Shown: positions 43,587 to 51,583 of the stretch, in pieces
How positions within the stretch are numbered: position 1 is the first letter of the stretch
How the letters are laid out: each line of letters opens with the position of its first letter
Made by a program: the position numbers and the translations under genes
Assembly: GCA_018371855.1 (NCBI GenBank)
Contig: JAHAKD010000004.1
Location: forward strand, 62,001-126,000
DNA length: 64,000 nucleotides
Origin: Clostridium sp.
GTDB taxonomy: Bacteria > Bacillota > Clostridia > TANB77 > CAG-508
Reading direction: 5' to 3'
Notes under the pieces: model-generated
Told to the model about the DNA's origin: nothing
Databases searched by the model: none
What the model saw: the letters and a program-made list of their open reading frames with translations, nothing else

Positions 43587-45191
43587 ATGAAATTACAAAG
43601 TTGGATAGTAGTATTTGCTATTATTGTTATACCAATAGTATTAGTAATGTCTTTATATATTCAAGTACAGATAAATTACGTTAATTTACAAGGAAATTAT
43701 GATACTGTATTAAATAACGCAACTTATGATGCAATAAAAGCATTTCAAATAAACGAATTAAATAGTACAACACAAAATATAGCTCAAGAAAAGATAAGAG
43801 ATGTTGAGGCTTCTGTAACAACATTTTATAATTCTTTAGCTACTAATTTTGGGCAAAGCGGATATTCAGAAGAAGAGTTACAAAGTTATATACCTGCATT
43901 AGTATATACATTGTATGATGGTTATTATATATATACAAAATATAATAATGTAGTAACAGAGAATAACTCTATTAATTTAAATTCAACTCAATCAGAAACA
44001 GGTTTAAAACCTTATGTGTATTATTCTGCAAGGTATAAAAAAGGAAATAAAGATGTCGTAATAAACTATACATTAGATAATTATATAACTGTATTTTATA
44101 GTAATGGATCAAGTACTTATGAGACATATTCAGGCTTTTTAATGGATACCTCAAAAACAAATGCTTCAGGAACAACATATGATGGAATTAATATTGATAA
44201 TGAGGCATTATCGGAAGTTAATCGAACTTCTTTTGAGGCCAATCAAACAAACCCACAAAAAGTTAATTACAAATATTTTACAAATAATAATGGCAGAAGA
44301 GAAAAAGCATACTGGGATGGTAGTAAATGGTATAAATATAATGTTGATGGAACCATAAACACTGTAGATGAAGCTATGTTATCACAATTAGGAAGAAGCT
44401 ATCAAAGAGATACAAGTGCACAAGAATACTTGAAAGAAGCATATGCATTTACTAATCAAATGAAAAGTATTATAGGAGATATAACATTAGGAGACATAGT
44501 AGATGTAAATAAAGAAGATTTAGGAATTACAGGAGATATAGGAAATCAAAGTATAATGGATTTTAATACTTTTACACAACATAAACAACAAGTTATAAGA
44601 AATTCTATAAATACTAATTTAAGAGCGACAATTGCTAAATTTAATGAGAATTCTACATATCCAGCAAAAATGCCAACACTTACAGAAAATGAATGGAGTA
44701 TGATTTTAAGTAATACTTGTTTAATATCTTTTATGCAAGGACAAAATATAGGTAATGGATATTACATGGGATATAGTATTGTAACAAATAATAAAAATAG
44801 AGAGTTTGTTGATCCTAAATTAATATATATACTAGACCAAGATAAAAATCAGTACCATGATGTTAGGCATTTAAGTGCAAGTTTATCTGGAAACATAATA
44901 GGTTATAGGAATACAGATTTTGAAGCACAAAGTTTTGTTTCAAATGATAGTACTACAAAAAATTATTATCCACATGGCTCTGCAACAGCAGATTATGCAT
45001 GTATAGTAACATCTTCAGAAATTACATCATCAAATGGTAGTACTTCAGCAGATAATGCATCAGGAAATCGTTTAACGGATTTGGATACTATTTTGGATTC
45101 CGCACCGGCTAATATAAGAAAAGCATATTATACAGCGCTATTTAGAGAACGATGTAATTCATATAAGAGCTTAGCTTTAAGTGGCATATAA
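43587..45191 (+). CDS. Anchored extracytoplasmic protein of the Tad-like operon, TadE/G-like in layout
   Basis: 534 aa from AUG 43587, chosen by AAAGGA; the frame extends 14 codons upstream into the inverted repeat. One N-terminal membrane helix (SWIVVFAIIVIPIVLVMSLYI) leads to a large Tyr, Asn, Ser and Thr rich exported domain (IPALVYTLYDGYYIYTKYN). Two Cys are seen, including RERCNSYKSLALSGI near the end. This anchor-plus-large-domain layout recalls TadE/TadG minor pilins, but no specific motif proves it. Confidence 0.7.
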   Translation: MKLQSWIVVFAIIVIPIVLVMSLYIQVQINYVNLQGNYDTVLNNATYDAIKAFQINELNSTTQNIAQEKIRDVEASVTTFYNSLATNFGQSGYSEEELQSYIPALVYTLYDGYYIYTKYNNVVTENNSINLNSTQSETGLKPYVYYSARYKKGNKDVVINYTLDNYITVFYSNGSSTYETYSGFLMDTSKTNASGTTYDGINIDNEALSEVNRTSFEANQTNPQKVNYKYFTNNNGRREKAYWDGSKWYKYNVDGTINTVDEAMLSQLGRSYQRDTSAQEYLKEAYAFTNQMKSIIGDITLGDIVDVNKEDLGITGDIGNQSIMDFNTFTQHKQQVIRNSINTNLRATIAKFNENSTYPAKMPTLTENEWSMILSNTCLISFMQGQNIGNGYYMGYSIVTNNKNREFVDPKLIYILDQDKNQYHDVRHLSASLSGNIIGYRNTDFEAQSFVSNDSTTKNYYPHGSATADYACIVTSSEITSSNGSTSADNASGNRLTDLDTILDSAPANIRKAYYTALFRERCNSYKSLALSGI

Positions 45192-45210
45192 AAATAGATA
45201 CTTTTTGAAA

Positions 45211-45234
45211 TGCACCCCATTTAGTAGACACAAA
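45211..45234. mobile_element. Left end of an IS3-family element
   Basis: The motif TGCACCCCATTTAGTAGACA resembles IS150/IS3-type ends (TGnACCCC...TTAGACAC). No matching right end is found downstream, so the element is incomplete. Confidence 0.6.
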
Positions 45235-45280
45235 TAAAAAATAGATTTGTGTTAAAATATTAAATGGAGGTGTATTTTTT

Positions 45281-45763
45281 ATGGCTAAAAAAGGTCAGAA
45301 ATTTAATAAATACGATTCTACCTTGAAGTACGAAATATGTAAAAAACACTTTGAAGAGGGTTATACTGAAGGTTGATTGTAGAAGAATATGGACTACCAA
45401 TTGGCTCTGTGTGCTATATTTTTAGAAATTATATTACAGGTAAAGGATTTTATAATAAAAAAGGAAGAGCTAAGGAAGATGAAATTGATTATAAAGCTAG
45501 ATATGAAATATTAAAAAAATACCAAGCCTTCCTCTTTTCAATATAAAAAAGTTTGTGAATCAAATGGAATAATCATTTCTATGAGCAGAAAAGGAACTCC
45601 GATAGATGATTCACCTATGGAAAGTTTCCACGGAATACTCAAAAAGGAAACTCTCTATAATTATGATATCACATCTTTAGAGCAATATATAGATATTGTC
45701 AAATATTGGTTATTATTTTATAATACTATTAGATTAAAATCAAATAAAAAACTGAGATTATAA
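45281..45763 (+). pseudogene. Decayed IS3-family transposase (orfA fragment plus orfB C-terminus)
   Basis: GGAGGTG leads to an ATG at 45281 and an orfA-like start (MAKKGQKFNKYDSTLKYEIC) that stops at TGA 45374. Another frame continues VEEYGLPIGSVCYIFRNYI with helix-turn-helix character. Most of orfB, including the first catalytic Asp residues, is missing. The last 60 codons (45581-45763) keep the DDE-end motif DDSPMESFHGILKKE and LLFYNTIRLKSNKKLRL. The loss of the middle and of the right end means it cannot transpose alone. It marks the downstream border of the Tad-like locus. Confidence 0.85.
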
Positions 45764-45779
45764 TTTTTTATAATCTCAG
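45752..45779. terminator. Palindromic hairpin at the end of the transposase remnant
   Basis: CTGAGATTATAA / TTATAATCTCAG, 12 bp perfect, loop TTTT, spanning the stop codon; weak T run. Confidence 0.5.
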
Positions 45780-45867
45780 AAAAACCTATTTTTTTAGATA
45801 AGCAATCATATAAATAATAAATTAAAAATGGTAAATTTTAACATGATTTTATAGTAAAACCTTTCTA

Positions 45868-45897
45868 GTATGAAACTTATAAAAATAGTACAAAATA
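45868..45897 (+). promoter_or_regulatory. Weak sigma-G/F-like promoter for spoIVB
   Basis: GTATG (45868-45872), 18-bp spacer, CAAAATA (45891-45897). It fits GYATR but the -10 only partly fits CATNNTA. Confidence 0.25.
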
Positions 45898-45919
45898 TAT
45901 ACTATAGAGGTTTTATATT

Positions 45920-47152
45920 ATGAAAAATTTAAAAAAAACTTTATTAATTTTAATCTTATTTGTTATATTATTATATGTAAGTAACATTAGCTCTATTCCA
46001 AATAATTTAATTTTAATGCAAGGTGAAAACTTAAATGTAAAAACATTATTAGGACTAAGCATATCAGATATAAATGGAGAAACAGTAGAAGCTGTTAATT
46101 CAAATGATAACAAAGTAAGCAATAAGATAGGAAAAGTAGATTTATCTGTAAATTTAGCTGGTTTTTCTGTAAAAGATTTAACAGTAAATGTAATACCAAA
46201 TACGGTTGTTATTCCGAGTGGCGAAACAATAGGACTTAGATTATATACAAGTGGAGTTTTAGTAGTAGGAATGTCAGAAATACAAGGACAGGATAATAAT
46301 AATTATACTCCTTATAAGAATTCTGGTATAAAAGAAGGAGATATGATAACTAAAGTAGATGATGAAGCAGTTACTTGTACCTCTGATTTAATTACAAAAG
46401 TAAATGAGTCAAATGGAAATACTGTAAAAATAACATATGTTAGAGATGGAAGTAATTATGATACAGAGATTTTACCAACAAAAACTAATGATAATGAATA
46501 CAAATTAGGTCTATGGGTTAGGGATGCTGCATCTGGTGTTGGAACAATTAGTTTCTATGATCCTAATACAGGTGAATTTGGAGCTTTAGGACATGGAATA
46601 TTAGATATAGACACGGAAGAACTGATAGATATAGCAAGAGGAGATATAGTTACAAGTAAAATAGTATCAATAGTAAAAGGAGAAAAAGGCAAACCTGGAG
46701 AATTACAAGGAAGTATCGATAATGGAAAAATAATAGGTGAAGTATATAAAAATACTAATTTTGGTATTTATGGAAAATTAAATGATGTAGATATTCTTAA
46801 ACAAGATTCTGATAAGGTAATGGAAGTAATGCCAAGAGAAGATGTGAAAGAAGGAAAAGCATCTATATTATGTACTTTAGCTGATAATAAACAAGAAGAA
46901 TATGATATAGAAATAGAAAAAGTATATACATCAACAAATAGATCTAATAAAAATATGATAATAAAAGTAACAGACGAAAGACTTTTAGAAAAAACAGGAG
47001 GAATAGTGCAAGGAATGAGTGGCTCACCAATAATTCAAGATGGGAAATTTGTAGGAGCTGTTACACATGTAATGGTTAACAATCCAGAAAAAGGATATGG
47101 AATATTTGCAGATACAATGTTAAAACAAATGAAAGAAGTAGAAGAGAATTAG
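45920..47152 (+). CDS. spoIVB: SpoIVB serine peptidase (sigma-K checkpoint signal)
   Basis: 410 aa. SpoIVB is secreted from the forespore and cleaves SpoIVFA to start sigma-K activation. One N-terminal membrane segment (about 5-22); a PDZ domain at about 95-190 (YKNSGIKEGDMITKVDDEAV); then the S55 peptidase with His225 in GALGHGILD and the catalytic Ser369 in GMSGSPIIQ, preceded by VTDERLLEKTGG. In Bacillus spo0A follows; here murC converges instead. An AGAGG site precedes the AUG. Confidence 0.94.
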   Translation: MKNLKKTLLILILFVILLYVSNISSIPNNLILMQGENLNVKTLLGLSISDINGETVEAVNSNDNKVSNKIGKVDLSVNLAGFSVKDLTVNVIPNTVVIPSGETIGLRLYTSGVLVVGMSEIQGQDNNNYTPYKNSGIKEGDMITKVDDEAVTCTSDLITKVNESNGNTVKITYVRDGSNYDTEILPTKTNDNEYKLGLWVRDAASGVGTISFYDPNTGEFGALGHGILDIDTEELIDIARGDIVTSKIVSIVKGEKGKPGELQGSIDNGKIIGEVYKNTNFGIYGKLNDVDILKQDSDKVMEVMPREDVKEGKASILCTLADNKQEEYDIEIEKVYTSTNRSNKNMIIKVTDERLLEKTGGIVQGMSGSPIIQDGKFVGAVTHVMVNNPEKGYGIFADTMLKQMKEVEEN

Positions 47153-47173
47153 ATTTTTCTAATTCTCTTCTAC
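47138..47173. terminator. Convergent 16-bp palindrome shared by spoIVB and murC ends
   Basis: Arms 47138-47153 and 47158-47173 are perfect complements around a TTTT loop. They contain both stop codons and encode V-E-E-N-stop on each strand. Confidence 0.75.
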
Positions 47174-48544
47174 TAATTCATTTGAAATTTGTGTTACTGT
47201 TCCAGCACCTAATGTTAAAATAATATCGTTTTCTTTAACATTTTCTTTTAAATAATTAATAATATCATCAAAATTTTGTATATAAATAGCTTCTTTGCCT
47301 AAAGAATTTATCTTATCAACTAAATCTTGTGAAGAAACACCATATCTGTTAGTTTCTCTTGCTGCATATATATCTGTAACAATAATATTATCAAAATTTA
47401 ATAGTGCTTTTGCAAAATCATTTAATAATGTTTTTGTTCTGCTATAAGTATGAGGTTGGAAAACAACCCATGATTTATTGTATTTTTTATTCATTAAAGC
47501 TTTTGCTGTAGCAATTATTTCAGTTGGATGATGACCATAATCATCAAAAACAGTTGCATTTTTAATTGTACCTTTATATTCGAATCTTCTATGAGCACCA
47601 GTAAATTTTTGAAGTGCAGTTTTTATATAATTACTTTGAATTCCATAATAATCACAAAGAGCAATAGTTGCTAACGCATTTAATACATTGTGCATTCCTG
47701 GAATTCTTAATTGAATTCTCTCGAAAAATTTATCTTTTTTGTATACATCGAAAGCAGGAAAACCATTATTATCAAATACAATATTTACTGCAAAAAAGTC
47801 AGTATTCTTATTTGTAATTCCATATGTTAATTTTGTTGCATTAGTATATTGTAATAAATCTAAACAATTGTGATCATCACCATTGACAACAAGTAAACCA
47901 TCATCTGGAATAATTTTTACGTATTTTATAAAAGCATTCTTTATATTTTCAAAAGTTTTAAAGTAATCTAAATGGTCATTATCTATATTTAAGATAATTT
48001 CGGCTTTAGGGAAGAACTTTAAGAAACTTTCTACATACTCACAAGCTTCTATTATAAAATGTTCACTAGAACCAACTTTATAGTTACCATCGATTGCTTT
48101 TAATATTGCACCAACTTGAATACTTGGGTCTAAGCCAGCTTCTAAAAAGCATAAAGAAACAAGAGATGTAGTTGTAGTTTTACCATGTGTACCAGAGATA
48201 CCAATAGTATCGTTAAATGCTTTTGTAAGCATACCTAAAAAGTCACATCTTTCGCAAGTTGGAATATTCAATTCTTTTGCCTTTTGCATTTCTGGGTCTG
48301 CTGAGTTTATTGCAGCAGAATAAACAACAATATCTGCTTTTGATAGATTTTCAAAATCATGACCTATTGTTACTGGAATACCGTTTTTTTGCAATTTTTT
48401 TACTATTTCAGAATCTGCTAAGTCCGAACCTGTAACTGTTACACCGAAGTAATTAAGAATTTCGGCAATTCCGCTCATGCTGACACCACCAATTCCAATC
48501 ATATGTACTCTATTATATTTTTTTATTAAACTAAGATTAGGCAT
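47159..48544 (-). CDS. murC: UDP-N-acetylmuramate-L-alanine ligase MurC
   Basis: 461 aa. MurC adds L-Ala to UDP-MurNAc, the first step of the peptidoglycan stem peptide. The N-terminal Rossmann part has HMIGIGGVSMSGIAEIL; the ATP loop GTHGKTTTTSL lies near residues 114-124; FIIEACEYVESFLKF and NIDNDHLDYF follow; FDDYGHHPTEI begins the C-terminal domain. All expected motifs are intact. AGGAGGG precedes the AUG. It is transcribed toward spoIVB. Confidence 0.96.
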   Translation of the reverse strand: MPNLSLIKKYNRVHMIGIGGVSMSGIAEILNYFGVTVTGSDLADSEIVKKLQKNGIPVTIGHDFENLSKADIVVYSAAINSADPEMQKAKELNIPTCERCDFLGMLTKAFNDTIGISGTHGKTTTTSLVSLCFLEAGLDPSIQVGAILKAIDGNYKVGSSEHFIIEACEYVESFLKFFPKAEIILNIDNDHLDYFKTFENIKNAFIKYVKIIPDDGLLVVNGDDHNCLDLLQYTNATKLTYGITNKNTDFFAVNIVFDNNGFPAFDVYKKDKFFERIQLRIPGMHNVLNALATIALCDYYGIQSNYIKTALQKFTGAHRRFEYKGTIKNATVFDDYGHHPTEIIATAKALMNKKYNKSWVVFQPHTYSRTKTLLNDFAKALLNFDNIIVTDIYAARETNRYGVSSQDLVDKINSLGKEAIYIQNFDDIINYLKENVKENDIILTLGAGTVTQISNELVEEN

Positions 48545-48575
48545 TAAATTTCCCTCCTATATTTGAACACGTAAA

Positions 48576-48604
48576 ATTATATAATTATTATGAATTTTTT
48601 TCAA
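48576..48604 (-). promoter_or_regulatory. Sigma-A type promoter for murC
   Basis: On minus: TTGAAA (48599-48604), 17-bp spacer, TATAAT (48576-48581). Confidence 0.65.
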
Positions 48605-48671
48605 TATAATTATTACTATTTTATGATAAATATTTCAAAAATGTTAAAAAATAAATAATTTTGAAAAAATA

Positions 48672-48700
48672 GAAGGAAAAAAGTTTTTTTTGAAGAATAA
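48672..48700 (+). promoter_or_regulatory. Sigma-H type promoter for spoVG
   Basis: GAAGGAAAA (48672-48680) and GAAGAATAA (48692-48700) with 11 bp between fit the sigma-H pattern RNAGGAWWW-11/12-RNNGAATWW at every defined position. spoVG is a known sigma-H target in Bacillus. Confidence 0.7.
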
Positions 48701-48760
48701 TATAGTTGTACATATAAATGTACAATAATATTATTTAAAACTTTGGAAGGCGGTGCTCAA

Positions 48761-49060
48761 ATGCAAATCACAAATGTACGTTTAAAGAAAGTAAATTCAG
48801 GAAACAAAATGAAAGCAGTAGCTTCTGTAACATTCGATAACGAATTTGTTGTACATGACATAAAAGTTATTGAAAAAGACGGATTATTTATAGCTATGCC
48901 AAGTAAAAAAACTCAAAATGGAGAGTTTAGAGATGTAGCTCATCCAATTAATGCTGAAACAAGGGAAAAAATTCAAAGCGCTATAATTGAAAAATATAAC
49001 GAAACTCCTGATGTAGAAGAAGAAGTAAAAAGCGAAGAATCTGAAGAATCAGCAGAATAA
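48761..49060 (+). CDS. spoVG: SpoVG, RNA-binding sporulation/septation regulator
   Basis: 99 aa from AUG 48761, selected by GGAAGGCGGTG; an in-frame start 18 bp earlier is ignored. The core [20 protein letters not shown] and [17 protein letters not shown] are typical SpoVG. The protein binds nucleic acid and delays asymmetric septation. The C-terminal 20 residues are strongly acidic. It is a single-gene unit behind a sigma-H type promoter, divergent from murC. Confidence 0.95.
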   Translation: MQITNVRLKKVNSGNKMKAVASVTFDNEFVVHDIKVIEKDGLFIAMPSKKTQNGEFRDVAHPINAETREKIQSAIIEKYNETPDVEEEVKSEESEESAE

Positions 49061-49073
49061 TATAAATTATTAA

Positions 49074-49106
49074 AAAAAACTAGAGTAGAAATACTCTAGT
49101 TTTTTT
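49074..49106 (+). terminator. Terminator after spoVG
   Basis: AAAAAACTAGAGTA / TACTCTAGTTTTTT, 14 bp, GAAA tetraloop, T run. Confidence 0.9.
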
Positions 49107-49348
49107 GATGCTTTAATAATTTGTAAATATCTTGTTCCAAAAAATAAGAATGTTAGAATAGAAAAGAAAACGAATGCAAAATTGTAAATTATTTGATTTA
49201 TCATTCTTTTTTGTGTATACAGAACTTAAAAAAAGTCAAAAATGGAAGAAAAACAGAGTAAAAAAGAGATATATATAGCCATTTTTAGTAAAATAAAGGA
49301 AAATTTATTCAAAAAAAAGAAAAACTATAAAAATAATGCATACATAAA
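49107..49348. other. AT-rich gap between spoVG and the M23 peptidase gene
   Basis: No convincing gene. A 44-codon minus frame (49070-49204, one hydrophobic helix) has only a weak AAAAAGA before its ATG and ends inside the spoVG terminator. A 36-codon plus frame at 49242-49352 has no ribosome site. No RNA structure stands out. Confidence 0.5.
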
Positions 49349-49377
49349 TTGAAAAAAGATAAAATATATAGTATAAT
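49349..49377 (+). promoter_or_regulatory. Sigma-A type promoter for the M23 peptidase operon
   Basis: TTGAAA (49349-49354), 17-bp spacer, TATAAT (49372-49377), followed by AAGGAGAG at 49401-49408. Confidence 0.65.
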
Positions 49378-49417
49378 AAATGATGCTTGTGTAGAAATTA
49401 AAGGAGAGTGAATAAGT

Positions 49418-50428
49418 ATTTTAAACAAACATAGACAAATTCACACAAAAGAGATTATAAAAATTACAGAGATTTTTGCGATAATGTTATTAATATTATT
49501 TACAGTTATTTTATTAAGGTATAATATTTTATTTAAAGTAACAGTAAATGGTGAAGTAATTGGATATGTGGCAAACAAGTATGAAATAGAAGAGGAAGTA
49601 AATAGTTATATAGAAAGTGAAGAAGAAGGGGTAGCTTTTAGAAATTTAGAAGTTGAAACAGAATACGAGCCTAAATTTGTAAGCAATCAAAGTTCAAATA
49701 AAGAAGAAGTGCTAGAAAAAATAAAAGAGAATATTTCTACAACATACACAGCATATGGAATAACTATAGACGATGACATTAAAACATATGTTGGAACAGA
49801 AGAAGAAGCAGATAAAATAGTAGCAGATTTGCAAGATGAATATAAAGACAAACTAGCACTTAATATTGGAGTAAAACAAATATTTGAAAAAGAAAAAATA
49901 GATACAGTGGAGGAGACTATAGCTGTCTCAAAATTAAAAACAGAAAATATAGACGTAAAAGTAGCACAAATTGAGGAAGAAGCAAAAAAAGCTGAGGAAG
50001 CAAAAAAAGCAGAAAAATCAAGGAATCAAACTACAACAACAAATAATAAAGTCGTCGTTGCTGTAAGACCAATTTCCGGAGGAAAGATAACATCCAGATT
50101 TGGAGAAAGAAGTAGTGTTCGTTCTAGTACACATACAGGTCTAGATTTGGCAGCTCCAACAGGAACAACAATTAAAGCTGCAGCTTCTGGAAAAGTTACA
50201 TTTGCTGGATATAAAGGGTCATATGGTTATATGATAAAAATTGAGTGTGACAATGGATTCGAGATGTGGTACGCACATTGTAGTAAACTATATGTAAGTG
50301 CAGGTGTAAGAGTATCTGCTGGGGATAAAATTGCAGCTGTTGGTTCTACAGGTAATTCTACAGGTTCACATTTACATTTTGAAATCAGAAAGAACGGAAA
50401 AGCTTTAAATCCTCAAAATTACATGTAA
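49418..50428 (+). CDS. Membrane-anchored M23 (LytM-type) peptidase
   Basis: About 337 aa if it starts at ATT 49418, or 315 aa from ATG 49484. The strong AAGGAGAG (49401-49408) is 9 nt before an in-frame ATT, which gives a basic N-terminus LNKHRQIHTKEIIKI before the membrane helix IFAIMLLILFTVILLRY; the ATG lies inside that helix. An A/E/K-rich linker (about 180-210) leads to the M23 domain with HTGLDLA, MWYAHCSKL and HLHFEIRKNG, holding the zinc ligands. M23 enzymes cut wall cross-links, and relatives such as SpoIIQ act in engulfment. Substrate unproven. Confidence 0.88.
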   Translation: MLNKHRQIHTKEIIKITEIFAIMLLILFTVILLRYNILFKVTVNGEVIGYVANKYEIEEEVNSYIESEEEGVAFRNLEVETEYEPKFVSNQSSNKEEVLEKIKENISTTYTAYGITIDDDIKTYVGTEEEADKIVADLQDEYKDKLALNIGVKQIFEKEKIDTVEETIAVSKLKTENIDVKVAQIEEEAKKAEEAKKAEKSRNQTTTTNNKVVVAVRPISGGKITSRFGERSSVRSSTHTGLDLAAPTGTTIKAAASGKVTFAGYKGSYGYMIKIECDNGFEMWYAHCSKLYVSAGVRVSAGDKIAAVGSTGNSTGSHLHFEIRKNGKALNPQNYM

Positions 50429-50443
50429 AATACGGAGTGAATT

Positions 50444-51421
50444 ATGGGAAAAATATCAGATATACAAAATAATATAAAAGCAAAAATAGATGAACAATTT
50501 AATAAACTAAAAGAAAAAAGAAAACAAGCTGACAAAAAACGTTTGGCAGCTAGATTAAAAGATATGAATGATGATGAATTAGAAGAATATATTATGCTTC
50601 AAATAAAAAAACTACAAAAAGGTAATAAAGATACTAAAAAAGAAGCAAAAACAGCAGTGGTTGCAGCAATTCAATCTATGGGTGAACCAGAAAAACAGCT
50701 AGAAGTTACAGCACAAATAAGTGATGAACTAACTAGAAGTGATAAGGGACAAATTATTAAATCTATAGATTCAACAGCAGCGTTATTAGATGATAATGGT
50801 ATGGATATAATTAAAGGATTAGATAAAATGCAAAAATTAGCAATTGTAGAACGTATTATATCAAACCAAAAAGTTAAGATAGATAAAGTATCAATAGGAG
50901 AAATAGCTGAAGCAGTAGATAAAATATATTGCTTTGTAAATGAAGCAAATGACTTTACTTTATTAAAGTATATAGGTACTGTACAAGATAGAATTGCTAT
51001 GTTATATAAAAAAGGTGATATTCCATCAGGTACAAAGGAACAAATGAGACATACACAATTAAAACTTGTAAAATTAGCTGCTAAGAAAGTAGTTTGTAAT
51101 TATAAAAATATAGGTTATACTATGCGAATAAGAGAATTTATGAAAGCAGCGTTTCCAGATGATAGTTTACAAGAATTTGTTCCAGAAGAAGATAAAAGAA
51201 CGTCAAAAGTTACAAGACAATCACTTTTTTTAGATGCTGTCGAAGTTGAAGGAAATAAAATAGGTTTGAAGAATGCAAAAGAAATTATAGGAGACCTATT
51301 GGAAAAAGAAGAAGAGAGATATAGAAAAGGAGAAATGAAGAAAATACAAAGGGATGCTGGTAAAGGTGTGATAGAAAAAATAGCTAGATTACAAGGTGAA
51401 AATGATGATGCAAGAAGTTAG
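50444..51421 (+). CDS. Unknown 325-aa helical protein downstream of M23 peptidase
   Basis: I do not recognise a family. It is soluble and almost wholly alpha-helical, with a basic coiled-coil N-terminus (KAKIDEQFNKLKEKRKQADK) and a middle resembling helical repeats (VVAAIQSMGEPEKQLEVTAQ, KLAIVERIISNQKVKIDKVS). No catalytic motif is seen. It begins 15 bp after the M23 gene with CGGAGTG upstream, so the two are co-transcribed. A terminator overlaps its stop codon. A cytosolic regulator of the peptidase is possible but not shown. Confidence 0.8.
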   Translation: MGKISDIQNNIKAKIDEQFNKLKEKRKQADKKRLAARLKDMNDDELEEYIMLQIKKLQKGNKDTKKEAKTAVVAAIQSMGEPEKQLEVTAQISDELTRSDKGQIIKSIDSTAALLDDNGMDIIKGLDKMQKLAIVERIISNQKVKIDKVSIGEIAEAVDKIYCFVNEANDFTLLKYIGTVQDRIAMLYKKGDIPSGTKEQMRHTQLKLVKLAAKKVVCNYKNIGYTMRIREFMKAAFPDDSLQEFVPEEDKRTSKVTRQSLFLDAVEVEGNKIGLKNAKEIIGDLLEKEEERYRKGEMKKIQRDAGKGVIEKIARLQGENDDARS

Positions 51422-51442
51422 TTTTTAACTAGCTTCTTTTTT
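51414..51442 (+). terminator. Terminator overlapping the stop of the unknown 325-aa gene
   Basis: GAAGTTAGTT / AACTAGCTTC, 10 bp with one G-U pair, loop TTT, six T. Confidence 0.8.
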
Positions 51443-51518
51443 GTAGTTATAGATTTCAATATTGATTAAATATAGCGAAAAAAGTAGAATTATATATAGT
51501 AAATTACAATAATTTCTA

Positions 51519-51547
51519 TTGACTTTAAAATATGAATAGGATATTAT
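51519..51547 (+). promoter_or_regulatory. Sigma-A type promoter for adhE
   Basis: TTGACT (51519-51524), 17-bp spacer, TATTAT (51542-51547). No clear Rex operator is seen. Confidence 0.6.
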
Positions 51548-51583
51548 TAAAATTGTATGAATATATTTTAAGGAGGCATACTT

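Noticed and set aside
49070..49204. 44-codon minus frame with one hydrophobic helix
   Set aside because: Only a weak AAAAAGA before the ATG, ends inside the spoVG terminator, and no sign of conservation can be judged.
49242..49352. 36-codon basic plus frame
   Set aside because: No ribosome site and it runs into the -35 box of the M23 promoter.
51446..51583. Rex operator upstream of adhE
   Set aside because: Looked for a TTGTTAA...TTAACAA-type palindrome and found none.
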